Source: Candidatus Aminicenantota bacterium (GTDB lineage: Bacteria > Acidobacteriota > Aminicenantia > UBA2199). From it: 12,594 nt of DNA. A program made the translations under genes and the position numbers. The notes under the pieces were generated by a model. It ran no database searches, had not been told where the DNA came from, and worked only from the letters and a program-made list of their open reading frames with translations. Where the stretch lies: NCBI GenBank assembly GCA_020355945.1, contig CP070627.1:6830559-6843152 (forward strand), in the 5' to 3' direction. Shown in pieces: positions 1 through 6,588 of this stretch; position 1 is the stretch's first letter, and each line of letters begins with the position of its first letter.

Positions 1-753
1 AGCGCGGATGGTTTTCTGCGCTTCGCCGCTGGCCCGGGGAATCTCACGATTATAGGCCTCTTTTCCTTCGTTAACCAACCGTACCCGGTCCTGGATGGAT
101 TTGTTCACATCTTCAAACGCATCCTGCACCGCACCTTTGGGGTACATGGTTTTTTGCAGCTTTACTTCTGCTACATTGATCCCCAGCCCATACTGGCTAA
201 AAAATTTATTCATCATCACTACGCCATTTTCTTCAATGTGGGTGCGCTGGGTGGTGACCACATCAAAAACCGCTAAGTCACCCACCAGCACGTTAATCAC
301 CGATTGGGAAATATCCCGGATGGTCTTTATCTGGTCTTCCACGTTAAACAGCCAGGCCCTGGGGTCTCTAATCCGGTATCGAATAGTCCAGGTAACCTCT
401 GCGATATTCAGGTCGCCGCTCAGCATATAGGATTCTTTGGAATAATCTCCGCGGGCATAGGTGGTGACAACACCAGCCTTTTGGGTACGAAATCCAAACT
501 CCTCTGTCAGCTTTCTACCCGTAGGGACATTGTAATTCTTGTCGATTCCAAAGGGAAGCTTAAAGTGCAATCCCGGCTTAGTCTTGGTGAGGTACCTCCC
601 AAACCGCAGGACCACCGCTTCTTCCTTCTGGTCCACCGTATAAAAACTGGAAAACACCGCAATTAAAAGAAAAATAACCACAATGATGATGATAATCACC
701 TTCGGACTTATTTTTTTTTGCAGCGCCTGTAAATCAATAATTTCGTCTGCCAT
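1..753 (-). CDS. hflK: HflK, SPFH/band 7 membrane protein (3' end cut off by window)
   Basis: HflK is an inner-membrane SPFH protein that, with HflC, forms a large periplasmic assembly around the FtsH protease and modulates its access to membrane substrates. Translating the minus strand from the ATG at 753-751 gives 251 residues open to the window edge. A cytoplasmic stub (1-17) is followed by one membrane helix (about 18-38) and then the band 7 domain. Recognisable HflK motifs include FYTVDQKEEAVVLRFGRY (37-54), GLHFKLPFGID, SGDLNIAEVTWTIRYRIRDP and an AFEDVNKSIQDR stretch near the cut end. A strong Shine-Dalgarno, AGGAGGT, sits at 756-762 just before the start. The missing part should be the C-terminal portion, and hflC would be expected next, beyond position 1. 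The nearest upstream gene on the strand is the small membrane-anchored protein at 864-1400, 110 bp away. Family assignment is secure; FtsH partnership is known for the family, not seen here. Confidence 0.93.
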   Translation of the reverse strand, partial: MADEIIDLQALQKKISPKVIIIIIVVIFLLIAVFSSFYTVDQKEEAVVLRFGRYLTKTKPGLHFKLPFGIDKNYNVPTGRKLTEEFGFRTQKAGVVTTYARGDYSKESYMLSGDLNIAEVTWTIRYRIRDPRAWLFNVEDQIKTIRDISQSVINVLVGDLAVFDVVTTQRTHIEENGVVMMNKFFSQYGLGINVAEVKLQKTMYPKGAVQDAFEDVNKSIQDRVRLVNEGKEAYNREIPRASGEAQKTIRA

Positions 754-791
754 ATTACCTCCTTTGTTTATGGTTTAATGATTCCTTTATT

Positions 792-820
792 GTTATGACA
801 TAAATACAAAAAAAATACAA
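792..820 (-). promoter_or_regulatory. possible hflK promoter
   Basis: On the minus strand TTGTAT (815-820) is separated by 17 bp from CATAAC (792-797). This would start transcription near 785 and leave a leader of about 30 bases containing the AGGAGGT at 756-762. The region is very A/T-rich, so chance matches are easy, and hflK could also be read through from the gene at 864-1400. Confidence 0.3.
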
Positions 821-863
821 GAGGAAAACCAATTTTAATTTATAAAAAACTCAAGATTTGAAT

Positions 864-1400
864 TTAGAACGCATTTGGGAACAACTTTTTGAGGATTTTG
901 CAGGATTCCGGGAAAAGTTCTTCCAGGGTAATATATTTCCAGGAAGCTGATTTACATTTCCATATCTCTTCTTCCTTCACCAATTTTAAGTTGAATCGGT
1001 AAAATTGCCCTGCATAACGAACCGCTTTGCGAAAAATTTTTGCCGCTCCACTGGATAAGGCCACCTCAGTTTCGACTTCTGCTGCGGGAACGGTTACATT
1101 TAAGATCTTTGTGCCCAGCACATTAACCGCAATCCCCCGGTACTGTGAAAAATATTTTCCCAACAGTTCCTCGATATCTTCAACAGTCCTGTCCTCATCA
1201 TCGGAGTAGTCATCGGAAACATAATATATAATACCCTCCATATTTCTACTTTCCGCATAGTCTCCGATTTTGTCTATGGTTTCCCGGATCAAATCTTCTT
1301 CGGATTTACCGGAACAATTGAAAAAAATCGCGGAAAAAATAGATAATCCGGCGATAAAAACAACAAAATAACCGAAATAAAAAAATTTCTTATTTTTCAT
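864..1400 (-). CDS. small membrane-anchored or lipoprotein-like protein, possible NTF2-like fold
   Basis: I do not recognise a named family. The 178-residue product starts with a basic MKNKK stretch and a hydrophobic segment (about 6-28) ending in FFNC at Cys29. This resembles a lipoprotein signal, but Asn at the position before Cys is atypical, so a plain N-terminal anchor is equally possible. The rest is hydrophilic and acidic around 60-80 (YYVSDDYSDDEDRTVEDIEE). It then has an alternating beta-like stretch from about 90 to 155 and a Trp-rich segment, IWKCKSASWKY. A short leading helix pair followed by curved beta strands ending in Trp motifs is the general look of NTF2/SnoaL-type domains, but that is inference. 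It lies upstream of hflK on the same strand (110-bp gap) and is divergent from the DUF3943 gene. No Shine-Dalgarno precedes the ATG at 1400; see the promoter entry at 1407-1435. Reality of the gene 0.85; function unknown. Confidence 0.75.
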   Translation of the reverse strand: MKNKKFFYFGYFVVFIAGLSIFSAIFFNCSGKSEEDLIRETIDKIGDYAESRNMEGIIYYVSDDYSDDEDRTVEDIEELLGKYFSQYRGIAVNVLGTKILNVTVPAAEVETEVALSSGAAKIFRKAVRYAGQFYRFNLKLVKEEEIWKCKSASWKYITLEELFPESCKILKKLFPNAF

Positions 1401-1406
1401 AAGGTA

Positions 1407-1435
1407 ACTATGCCTGATTCCCTAAAAAAAGTCAA
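1407..1435 (-). promoter_or_regulatory. promoter for the gene at 864-1400, possibly leaderless
   Basis: Minus-strand TTGACT (1430-1435, five of six consensus) lies 17 bp from CATAGT (1407-1412, four of six). The start of transcription would fall close to 1400, the A of the start codon. No Shine-Dalgarno is visible between this -10 and the ATG, which fits a leaderless message. Confidence 0.4.
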
Positions 1436-1438
1436 TAG

Positions 1439-1449
1439 TTTAAGGTTAA
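1439..1449 (+). repeat. 11-bp direct repeat, left copy
   Basis: The sequence TTTAAGGTTAA occurs here and again, identical, at 1695-1705. The two copies flank a 245-bp segment centred near the palindrome. No matching inverted ends are visible just inside them, so the repeat could be either an old target-site duplication or a pair of regulator sites. Both copies lie close to promoters. Confidence 0.45.
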
Positions 1450-1532
1450 CCAAAATCCACCATCAAAAAAGAACGAGAATCTGTTGCATGTTTCAGCGAT
1501 AAAACTTTCATTTCTCTTGTTTATTCCTCTTG

Positions 1533-1562
1533 ACGCCACAAATAGGGCCCTATTTGTGGCGT
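1533..1562. repeat. perfect 30-bp palindrome
   Basis: Every base from 1533 to 1547 pairs with its partner from 1562 back to 1548: the left arm is ACGCCACAAATAGGG and the right arm its exact complement, with no loop. Transcribed from either strand it would form a long hairpin. No T-run follows directly on either side, so it is not a classic intrinsic terminator. Its exactness and position between divergent promoters suit a dispersed palindromic repeat or a dimeric protein-binding site. Confidence 0.8.
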
Positions 1563-1694
1563 TAGAAACCATAAAATTGACTTTTTCTTGCCCTTCTTGG
1601 AGGGGGAAAATCATTTACCGGTGGGCGGTAATTCCATCTGATGAAGCTTTAAGACCTGTATTCATCTGTGGCTAAAGTTAGAATTGCAAACCGA

Positions 1695-1705
1695 TTTAAG
1701 GTTAA
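1695..1705 (+). repeat. 11-bp direct repeat, right copy
   Basis: This is the second exact copy of TTTAAGGTTAA; the first is at 1439-1449. It overlaps the region just upstream of the -35 box of the DUF3943 promoter (1707-1712), a place where a regulator could act. Confidence 0.45.
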
Positions 1706-1706
1706 T

Positions 1707-1735
1707 TTGACTAATAAAAACCCTTATGTTAAAAT
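1707..1735 (+). promoter_or_regulatory. promoter of the DUF3943 gene
   Basis: TTGACT (1707-1712) is followed after exactly 17 bp by TAAAAT (1730-1735); each box matches the consensus at five of six positions. Transcription would begin near 1742. That is downstream of the first in-frame ATG (1726), which is one reason to place the translation start at 1768 instead. Confidence 0.6.
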
Positions 1736-1767
1736 TGACTAAACAACTCTTTAAGATAGGTTTTAGA

Positions 1768-3552
1768 ATGAAAAAAATCCTTATATTACTGGTCTTACTG
1801 CTTTTCATCGCTGTTAGTTTCCACCCGCTGTCCTTGTTGGCAAAAAATGAAGAGCCGGAAAAAAAGCATACCGCCAATCCTGACAAACCTAAATTCTTTC
1901 AAGCAAGTCAATATTTAAATTTTTTCTATTTACTTCCTGTGTACCCGACATTGTTTTTCCCGGATTTACGGTTAAATATGATGTTCCTGGTCAATCAATT
2001 CAATTTTCAACCGCTGAAGAAGACCAGCATACCGAAGAAGCGGGTTGGTCGGGCTGTATTGGAAGGAGTGGGACATTTTGTTTATGCTACCGCCAGCTAT
2101 TGGATTCGCAAAGATGTGATGATGGAAGACTGGGAGTATCTATTCACCTGGAAAGACCAGAAAAGGAGGTTCTTTTTTCTTGATGGGATGCGGTTTGACT
2201 CCAATTCCTTTCAATTTAACTGGACTCATGCCATGGCTGGCGCCATTTACTATAATTATGCCAGGACCAACCGTTTAAACCCCCTGGAATCTTTTTTATT
2301 TTGCTTTGGTGCTTCTTATTTCTGGGAATTTGTGATTGAGTTCCGGGAGGTAGTTTCTATTAATGATGTCATTTCCACTCCCATGGGCGGCGTTAGTGTT
2401 GGGGAGGCTTTGTTTCAATTGGGGCGGTTGTTCAGGAGCAAAAAACCCACTTTTTTAAACCGGATCGCACGACTGCTCTCCAACCCGGTACTCTCGTTTA
2501 ATGAGTGGCTGGACAGGAAAAAATATAAAAATCAATATGCCTTCAAAAATGATTATTGGAATGACAACCGGTTGTTTATTGGTCCACGTTTTGATGTCTT
2601 TTCCGGCAGCGATCCCGGGGGATTCCTTCAATTGGGACTGGAATCTCAAATCAATCTTATCCCGGAATACGGCAAACCCGATGTCTCCAGCAGGGTCATC
2701 AATCACCCTGCTTTTACAGAATTAAACATCGGGGGAGTATTTTGCCGAAAAGGCCTTTATGAATATAATATTTTTGCAAAGTCAGTACTGTTCGGGTATT
2801 TTATACAAGACATCCATCGTCCCCGGGTGCCTCACTTTAACATCAGTGATGAAAATCATACCGCGATTAACAACAATGCTGGTGTGACAGGTGATGATAC
2901 CGAAACATATGGCGGTGGGGGTAATGTGGGGTACAGTCTTTTTGTAGGATTGGCAACTTGTTTTGATCTTATCGAGAAAGACCCTGTTATTGCTGCGGAA
3001 ATGACAGAGCAGGAAGGCACTGGTGACAGCCCGGATAAGATGGCCAGATATTGTATTATCAACTTGCTGGGTCCTACGGTTGATTGTTCTCTTTTTCATA
3101 AAGGTTTGAGGGTTCGTTTTGCAGTTGATGCGTATGGTGATTTTTCTTTGATTCACTCTTATGCCTTCAAAAAATATTCGGAACTTTATGAATTTGGTCA
3201 GACAAAGTCCACGCTAGAAAATCATGATTATTATTATGCGTTAGGGGTCACGTTTTCCTCTAAGCTGCAGGTCAATTATTCCAATGTTGAACTGAAGGGA
3301 TTTTTCAAATACCATTATTTTGATTCTGTTGAGGGTTTGGATCGGTTTCAGAAGGATATGTTAGAGGAGGATGATTTTGATTTAAAGGACCATCGCTGGT
3401 GGTACAACATTAGCTTAGGGTACAGGATACCCAACACTTCGGTGCGGTTGGTGTTAGGGTTAGAGCGGTGGGACCGGAAGGGGTACATTGGGGACCTTGT
3501 TCAGCAAAGCACTGAAAGGCGCTCGTATTTCCAGATCCAGTATCTGTTCTAG
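1768..3552 (+). CDS. DUF3943-family outer-membrane protein
   Basis: This is a 594-residue exported protein of the uncharacterised DUF3943 family. From the ATG at 1768 it begins MKKILILLVLLLFIAVSF, a clean signal peptide with cleavage likely after about residue 25. The open frame extends upstream to 1726, but that would add 14 residues in front of the signal and would start before the predicted transcription start; a weak AGATAGG lies about 7 bases before 1768. The family core is at about 149-222: NWTHAMAGAIYYNYARTN, then YFWEFVIEF, then SINDVISTPMGGVSVGEA. The second half shows alternating amphipathic strands (for example YNISLGYRIPNTSVRLVLGL) and ends in ...FQIQYLF. A terminal aromatic residue is typical of outer-membrane beta barrels. 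The inferred location is the outer membrane; substrate or role is unknown. It has its own promoter and is divergent from the gene at 864-1400. Confidence 0.85.
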   Translation: MKKILILLVLLLFIAVSFHPLSLLAKNEEPEKKHTANPDKPKFFQASQYLNFFYLLPVYPTLFFPDLRLNMMFLVNQFNFQPLKKTSIPKKRVGRAVLEGVGHFVYATASYWIRKDVMMEDWEYLFTWKDQKRRFFFLDGMRFDSNSFQFNWTHAMAGAIYYNYARTNRLNPLESFLFCFGASYFWEFVIEFREVVSINDVISTPMGGVSVGEALFQLGRLFRSKKPTFLNRIARLLSNPVLSFNEWLDRKKYKNQYAFKNDYWNDNRLFIGPRFDVFSGSDPGGFLQLGLESQINLIPEYGKPDVSSRVINHPAFTELNIGGVFCRKGLYEYNIFAKSVLFGYFIQDIHRPRVPHFNISDENHTAINNNAGVTGDDTETYGGGGNVGYSLFVGLATCFDLIEKDPVIAAEMTEQEGTGDSPDKMARYCIINLLGPTVDCSLFHKGLRVRFAVDAYGDFSLIHSYAFKKYSELYEFGQTKSTLENHDYYYALGVTFSSKLQVNYSNVELKGFFKYHYFDSVEGLDRFQKDMLEEDDFDLKDHRWWYNISLGYRIPNTSVRLVLGLERWDRKGYIGDLVQQSTERRSYFQIQYLF

Positions 3553-3576
3553 TAAAAAGTTACCATAATACGGGGC

Positions 3577-3605
3577 TTGCTAATAATTCGAATTGATGGT
3601 ATAAA
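3577..3605 (+). promoter_or_regulatory. extended -10 promoter of the ABC-F gene
   Basis: TTGCTA (3577-3582), a 17-bp spacer, then TATAAA (3600-3605) preceded by TG at 3597-3598, which makes an extended -10 box. Transcription would start near 3612, only about six bases before the ATG at 3618. No Shine-Dalgarno sequence lies in between, so the mRNA may be leaderless or nearly so. Confidence 0.55.
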
Positions 3606-3617
3606 ATAAACCCTAAC

Positions 3618-5600
3618 ATGCTGCAAATAAAAGATTTACACTATTCCATCAGCGACCGCCAATTACTAAACGGTGTCAACTGGAATATCCAATCCGGTAA
3701 ACATGCAGCCCTAATCGGACCCAACGGCATCGGTAAAACCACACTCCTGCGCATCATCATCGGCGAACTGGAATACTCAAAAGGAACCATCGCTAAACCA
3801 AAAGAATACAAAATCGGTTACCTACCCCAGGAAGAAATATCAGTCAAAGGAACCACCACCCTGCAAACCGTAATGGAAGGCCAAAAAGAAATTGCCCTAC
3901 TGGAAAAACAAATAACAGGACTACATAACCAATTAAATACACTGAACCCGGATGCAAATAGCAATTCCAGGCGAGCAGATATCCTCAACCGGTTAGGACA
4001 CCTGGAACACCGCTACCAGGCCCTGGATGGCTATCATATGGAAACCTTAGCCAAAAAAATCCTCTCCGGCCTGGGCTTCCGGGAATCCGATTTCTCTCGC
4101 CCCTTATCAGAATTCAGCGGTGGCTGGCGCATGCGAGTATACCTGGCCCTCTTACTGGTGCAGCAGCCGGACCTGCTGCTGCTGGACGAGCCCACCAACC
4201 ACCTGGACCTGCCTTCCCTGGAATGGTTGGAACAATATCTCCTCGACTTTCCCGGCAGCATCGTGGCGGTTTCCCACGACCGGTTCTTTATCGACCGCAT
4301 CGCCCGGGAAATCGTCGAACTGGACCGCGGAAAATTAGAACACTACCCGGGCAACTACCATTTTTACGAAAATCAAAAAGAACAAAAAGAAACCCTGCTG
4401 CTCAAAAAATGGAAAGAACAAAAAGAAGAACGAGAACGCCAGGAACGCTTCATCAATCGCTTTCGCTACAAAGCCTCCAAAGCCAAACAAGTCCAAAGCC
4501 GTATCAAACAATTGGAAAAAATGGAAACCATCGAGCCAGAACCCCCACCCCAACAACCCCGGCATCCGGACTTTAACCTATCCGTAGAAGTCACCAGCTA
4601 CAACGACGTCCTAACCATTGAAAATATGGCCTTTAAATACGATAAAGAATGGGTATTTAAAGACATCGATTTAAACATTTACAGGGGTGACAGGATTTGC
4701 CTGGTGGGTCCCAATGGCGCAGGCAAAACCACCTTAACACGACTAATTGTACGGCAAATACATCCCCAGGAAGGCATGATCCGAACCGGGGAACGAACCA
4801 CCATTGGTTATTATGCCCAACACCAGGTAGACACCCTGGACGTGGACAACACAGTCTGCGATGAAGTGGCCTCTACAGTCGCCACCAGCCTGGTCCCCAA
4901 AATCCGTGATGTCCTGGGTATCTTTCAATTCAGCGGCAATGATGTCTATAAAAAAATAAAGGTATTATCCGGCGGTGAAAAGGCGCGGGTATCCCTGGCA
5001 AAAATCCTCATCTCACCGGTTAATTTTCTCATCATGGACGAGCCCACCAACCACCTGGACAAATTTGCCCGCGAAGCACTGGAACGAGCCCTTATCCAAT
5101 ATAACGGTACTCTGCTCTTGATCTCCCATGACCGGTATTTCCTGGACAAAATCGTAAACCGGGTAGTAGAAATCCGTAATGGGAATTTCCTGGAATACGA
5201 CGGCAATTATTCCTATTACCTGGAAAAACGCGAAAGCCTTTGTATTTCACAACCCATTTCCAAACCCGGTTCCATCTCCTTCGCTACTCCTTCACCTATT
5301 TCAAGCGGGAAAAAGACAAAGGAACAAAAACGTTTGCAAGCCGAAGCCCGACAGGCGGTCAGTAAAGAACGCAACCGGTTACAACGGGAAGTAGAAAAAT
5401 TAGAAGAGAAAATCGAGCAGTTGGAAAAAAGAAAGGATGAACTGGAAACTCAGATGGCTCATCCGGATACCTATGACGATAGTGAATTGGCAGTACGGTT
5501 ACAAAAAGAATATGCCGCAATAAACAAAGAATTGATCCGCTGCAACCAGGAATGGGAACAAGCATCGACCCAATTGGAGGAAATCATACGATCCATTTAA
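3618..5600 (+). CDS. ABC-F family ATPase with C-terminal coiled coil (Uup/YheS-like)
   Basis: ABC-F proteins are soluble twin-ATPase proteins that bind the ribosome and remodel stalled or antibiotic-bound complexes. This 660-residue product has the full set of motifs. Domain 1 has Walker A GPNGIGKTT (34-42), signature LSEFSGGW (163-170) and Walker B LLLLDEPTNHLD (186-197) with His220. A basic interdomain linker follows (about 245-310, with RFRYKASKAKQVQSRIKQLE) of the kind that reaches the ribosomal P-site tRNA. Domain 2 has GPNGAGKTT (364-372), LSGGEKAR (450-457) and FLIMDEPTNHLD (470-481) with His504. A Ser/Pro-rich spacer leads to a coiled coil at about 570-658, as in Uup and YheS, which can bind nucleic acid. 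No membrane segments are present. Length and layout point to a housekeeping Uup/YheS-type member rather than a drug-resistance type, but this cannot be settled by eye. The start at 3618 gives the standard family N-terminus, despite lacking a Shine-Dalgarno. Confidence 0.93.
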   Translation: MLQIKDLHYSISDRQLLNGVNWNIQSGKHAALIGPNGIGKTTLLRIIIGELEYSKGTIAKPKEYKIGYLPQEEISVKGTTTLQTVMEGQKEIALLEKQITGLHNQLNTLNPDANSNSRRADILNRLGHLEHRYQALDGYHMETLAKKILSGLGFRESDFSRPLSEFSGGWRMRVYLALLLVQQPDLLLLDEPTNHLDLPSLEWLEQYLLDFPGSIVAVSHDRFFIDRIAREIVELDRGKLEHYPGNYHFYENQKEQKETLLLKKWKEQKEERERQERFINRFRYKASKAKQVQSRIKQLEKMETIEPEPPPQQPRHPDFNLSVEVTSYNDVLTIENMAFKYDKEWVFKDIDLNIYRGDRICLVGPNGAGKTTLTRLIVRQIHPQEGMIRTGERTTIGYYAQHQVDTLDVDNTVCDEVASTVATSLVPKIRDVLGIFQFSGNDVYKKIKVLSGGEKARVSLAKILISPVNFLIMDEPTNHLDKFAREALERALIQYNGTLLLISHDRYFLDKIVNRVVEIRNGNFLEYDGNYSYYLEKRESLCISQPISKPGSISFATPSPISSGKKTKEQKRLQAEARQAVSKERNRLQREVEKLEEKIEQLEKRKDELETQMAHPDTYDDSELAVRLQKEYAAINKELIRCNQEWEQASTQLEEIIRSI

Positions 5601-5635
5601 TTTAAATGAAAATAAAATATAAAAAAGAAGAAGAA

Positions 5636-5804
5636 GGGGGACAGGCGGAAAGCGTCGATTAAAATCGGCATGAGGTAGAGGATGAAAGTTCCTTACAGGG
5701 AAGACTTAGCTAGTCACTCTGGCCCCGAACCACACGGTGATTGTGGTAGAAAAAATAGGCAGCGCTTTAAAAAAAATCCCCGGTCTCAGCTAACTTATTC
5801 CTAA
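5636..5804 (+). mobile_element. probable decayed fragment of a group II intron-type element
   Basis: Between the ABC-F gene and the toxin gene lies a segment unlike its neighbours, beginning with GGGGGACAGGCGGAAAGCG (from about 5636). It contains a 40-codon frame at 5682-5801 with stop TAA at 5802-5804, starting MKVPYREDLASHSGPEPHGD. From memory, short peptides of the type 'MKVPYxExxAxHxGPES' are encoded in the 5' part of many group II introns, ahead of the reverse transcriptase gene. Here the similarity seems to stop after about residue 23, where the sequence becomes low-complexity A-rich, and no reverse transcriptase follows. The fragment's end overlaps the 3' end of the oppositely transcribed toxin gene. 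The identification rests on recalled motif resemblance only. Confidence 0.4.
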
Positions 5805-6140
5805 TTGAAAACAAATCGAATCGTGTATCTCTTCCTGGAGTTCCAGGTCCTCTATTTTCCCTATTTGCTTTATTAACCTTTTTTTATCCAATGTTCTTAT
5901 CTGATAACAAAGAACGATTGAATCCTTAGGAAGCCCTGAAAGACTTGAAGGCAAGAAAACTTCATTAGGATAAATCTTTCGATCGGCCTTCATTGTTGTT
6001 ATTGGCAATACATTTACAATCGAAAGGATTTGATTTATTTCTTCTTCACTTATCACCACCACCGGGCGGGTTTTACCTTGCTCAGAACCTACGACAGGGT
6101 CCAGGTTGGCAAGGAAAATGTTCCATTTGAATTTTGTCAT
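5790..6140 (-). CDS. MazF/PemK-type mRNA interferase toxin
   Basis: MazF toxins are ribosome-independent endoribonucleases that cut single-stranded mRNA at short motifs and stall growth when free of antitoxin. The product of 116 residues shows the family pattern: FKWNIFLANLDPVVGSEQGKTRPVVVIS at the N-terminus, VLPITTMK near 44-51, YPNEVFL, then LPKDSIVLCYQIRTLDKKRL. Conserved Arg25 (in KTRPVVVIS) and Thr48-Thr49 correspond to the usual active-site Arg and Thr. An upstream ATG at 6152 would overlap the antitoxin gene by 10 bp. I prefer ATG 6138-6140 because it gives the normal MazF N-terminus and lies two bases past the antitoxin stop codon. AGGAGG at 6154-6159 serves either start. It is the second gene of a two-gene operon with the antitoxin. 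The 3' end runs into the mobile-element remnant on the opposite strand. Confidence 0.9.
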   Translation of the reverse strand: MTKFKWNIFLANLDPVVGSEQGKTRPVVVISEEEINQILSIVNVLPITTMKADRKIYPNEVFLPSSLSGLPKDSIVLCYQIRTLDKKRLIKQIGKIEDLELQEEIHDSICFQLGIS

Positions 6141-6142
6141 TA

Positions 6143-6382
6143 CTATTCCCATTCCTCCTGGTCAGCGTATTCGAAATCCTGGTTAACAGCCTTCATGTCT
6201 TCAAGGTACATGGGGTCACGTACGGCTTTTTTTAACTCCTCGATTTTATCCTTAAAATTTCGCTTTCTTTTTTTCACCAGAAGAATCACTTCCATTAAAT
6301 CATCTTCCGCAATATGTTCGGGAATTTTGATCCTTAATTCATGATTGCCGGGAATTCTTACAATTTGTCTTATCGCTTCCAT
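6143..6382 (-). CDS. antitoxin partner of the MazF toxin
   Basis: This 79-residue protein directly precedes the MazF-type toxin and ends two bases before the toxin start, the usual order for type II systems. Antitoxins of this kind bind and neutralise the toxin through a flexible C-terminal tail and repress their own promoter through the N-terminal part. The N-terminus (RQIVRIPGNHELRIKIPEHI) has a beta-rich look of a DNA-binding or dimerisation half. The tail is acidic and aromatic, DPMYLEDMKAVNQDFEYADQ followed by EEWE (56-79), the pattern that wraps MazF-like toxins. A Shine-Dalgarno GAGGTG is at 6389-6394, six bases from the ATG at 6382. The exact antitoxin class (MazE-like versus others) is not clear from sequence alone; pairing with the toxin is well supported by position. 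Confidence 0.85.
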   Translation of the reverse strand: MEAIRQIVRIPGNHELRIKIPEHIAEDDLMEVILLVKKRKRNFKDKIEELKKAVRDPMYLEDMKAVNQDFEYADQEEWE

Positions 6383-6402
6383 TTAATTCACCTCATCCAC
6401 CT

Positions 6403-6431
6403 ATTATACAACAAATTTAAATTATTTTCAA
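6403..6431 (-). promoter_or_regulatory. near-consensus promoter of the toxin-antitoxin operon
   Basis: On the minus strand TTGAAA (6426-6431) is followed after 17 bp by a perfect TATAAT (6403-6408). The predicted start near 6396 gives a very short leader that begins just before the GAGGTG ribosome-binding site at 6389-6394. Strong promoters held down by the antitoxin or toxin-antitoxin complex are typical of such operons; an operator would be expected to overlap these boxes, but I see no clear inverted repeat. Confidence 0.7.
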
Positions 6432-6588
6432 AAGGTAGAAAAAGTAGAAAAAAAGGCTTTGTAAGCAATGATTTTTTCCGGTCAAAAATACATTGAGTCC
6501 CCCTGGCCGCCGGAGGCATTAAAATTGAAGGCAATGAAGGTGCCAGGCAAGTTTTTTTTAGATGAATAATTTCCCTCGGTACTCCTTT
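6432..6588. other. gene-free gap between the toxin-antitoxin operon and the OmpA-like gene
   Basis: No convincing gene is present. The gap carries the GC-rich motif at 6497-6517, a GGTGCCAGGCA segment at 6539-6549 and an eight-T run at 6552-6559 on the plus strand. It also holds the outer part of a hairpin reaching into the end of the upstream gene. No clear intrinsic terminator for the three-gene operon was found: the T-run is on the wrong strand for it. Confidence 0.5.
6497..6517 (-). repeat. GC-rich dispersed-repeat-like motif
   Basis: On the minus strand this reads GCCTCCGGCGGCCAGGGGGA followed by C. It is a sharp GC-rich island in otherwise A/T-rich non-coding DNA, and contains a short inverted core (CCGGCGG). 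From memory, 'GCCTCCGGCGGCC(A/G)GGGGG' strings recur as interspersed repeats in several bacterial genomes. Only one copy is present in this window, so its repeat status cannot be shown here. Confidence 0.3.

Larger units (their letters stand above)
1401..1725. other. divergent intergenic region, no gene seen
   Basis: This stretch separates the minus-strand gene ending at 1400 from the plus-strand DUF3943 gene. It holds outward-facing promoter candidates at both ends, a perfect 30-bp palindrome in the middle and an 11-bp direct repeat. Short reading frames here are symmetrical by-products of the palindrome: both strands encode the same ATNRALFVA peptide across it. They lack any recognisable protein features or ribosome-binding sites. 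Confidence 0.6.

Noticed and set aside
1432..1675. Two short opposite-strand reading frames across the palindrome
   Set aside because: Both encode the same ATNRALFVA peptide only because the palindrome reads the same on both strands; no protein features or ribosome-binding sites.
1726..1767. Upstream in-frame ATG as start of the DUF3943 protein
   Set aside because: It would place 14 residues before a perfect signal peptide and lies before the predicted transcription start near 1742; the ATG at 1768 is preferred.
2455..3156. Long minus-strand frames inside the DUF3943 gene
   Set aside because: They are antisense shadows of a gene with clear family motifs and lack any recognisable domain.
6552..6559. 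T-run as intrinsic terminator
   Set aside because: It is on the plus strand, where no plus-strand gene precedes it, and the stem before it is weak.
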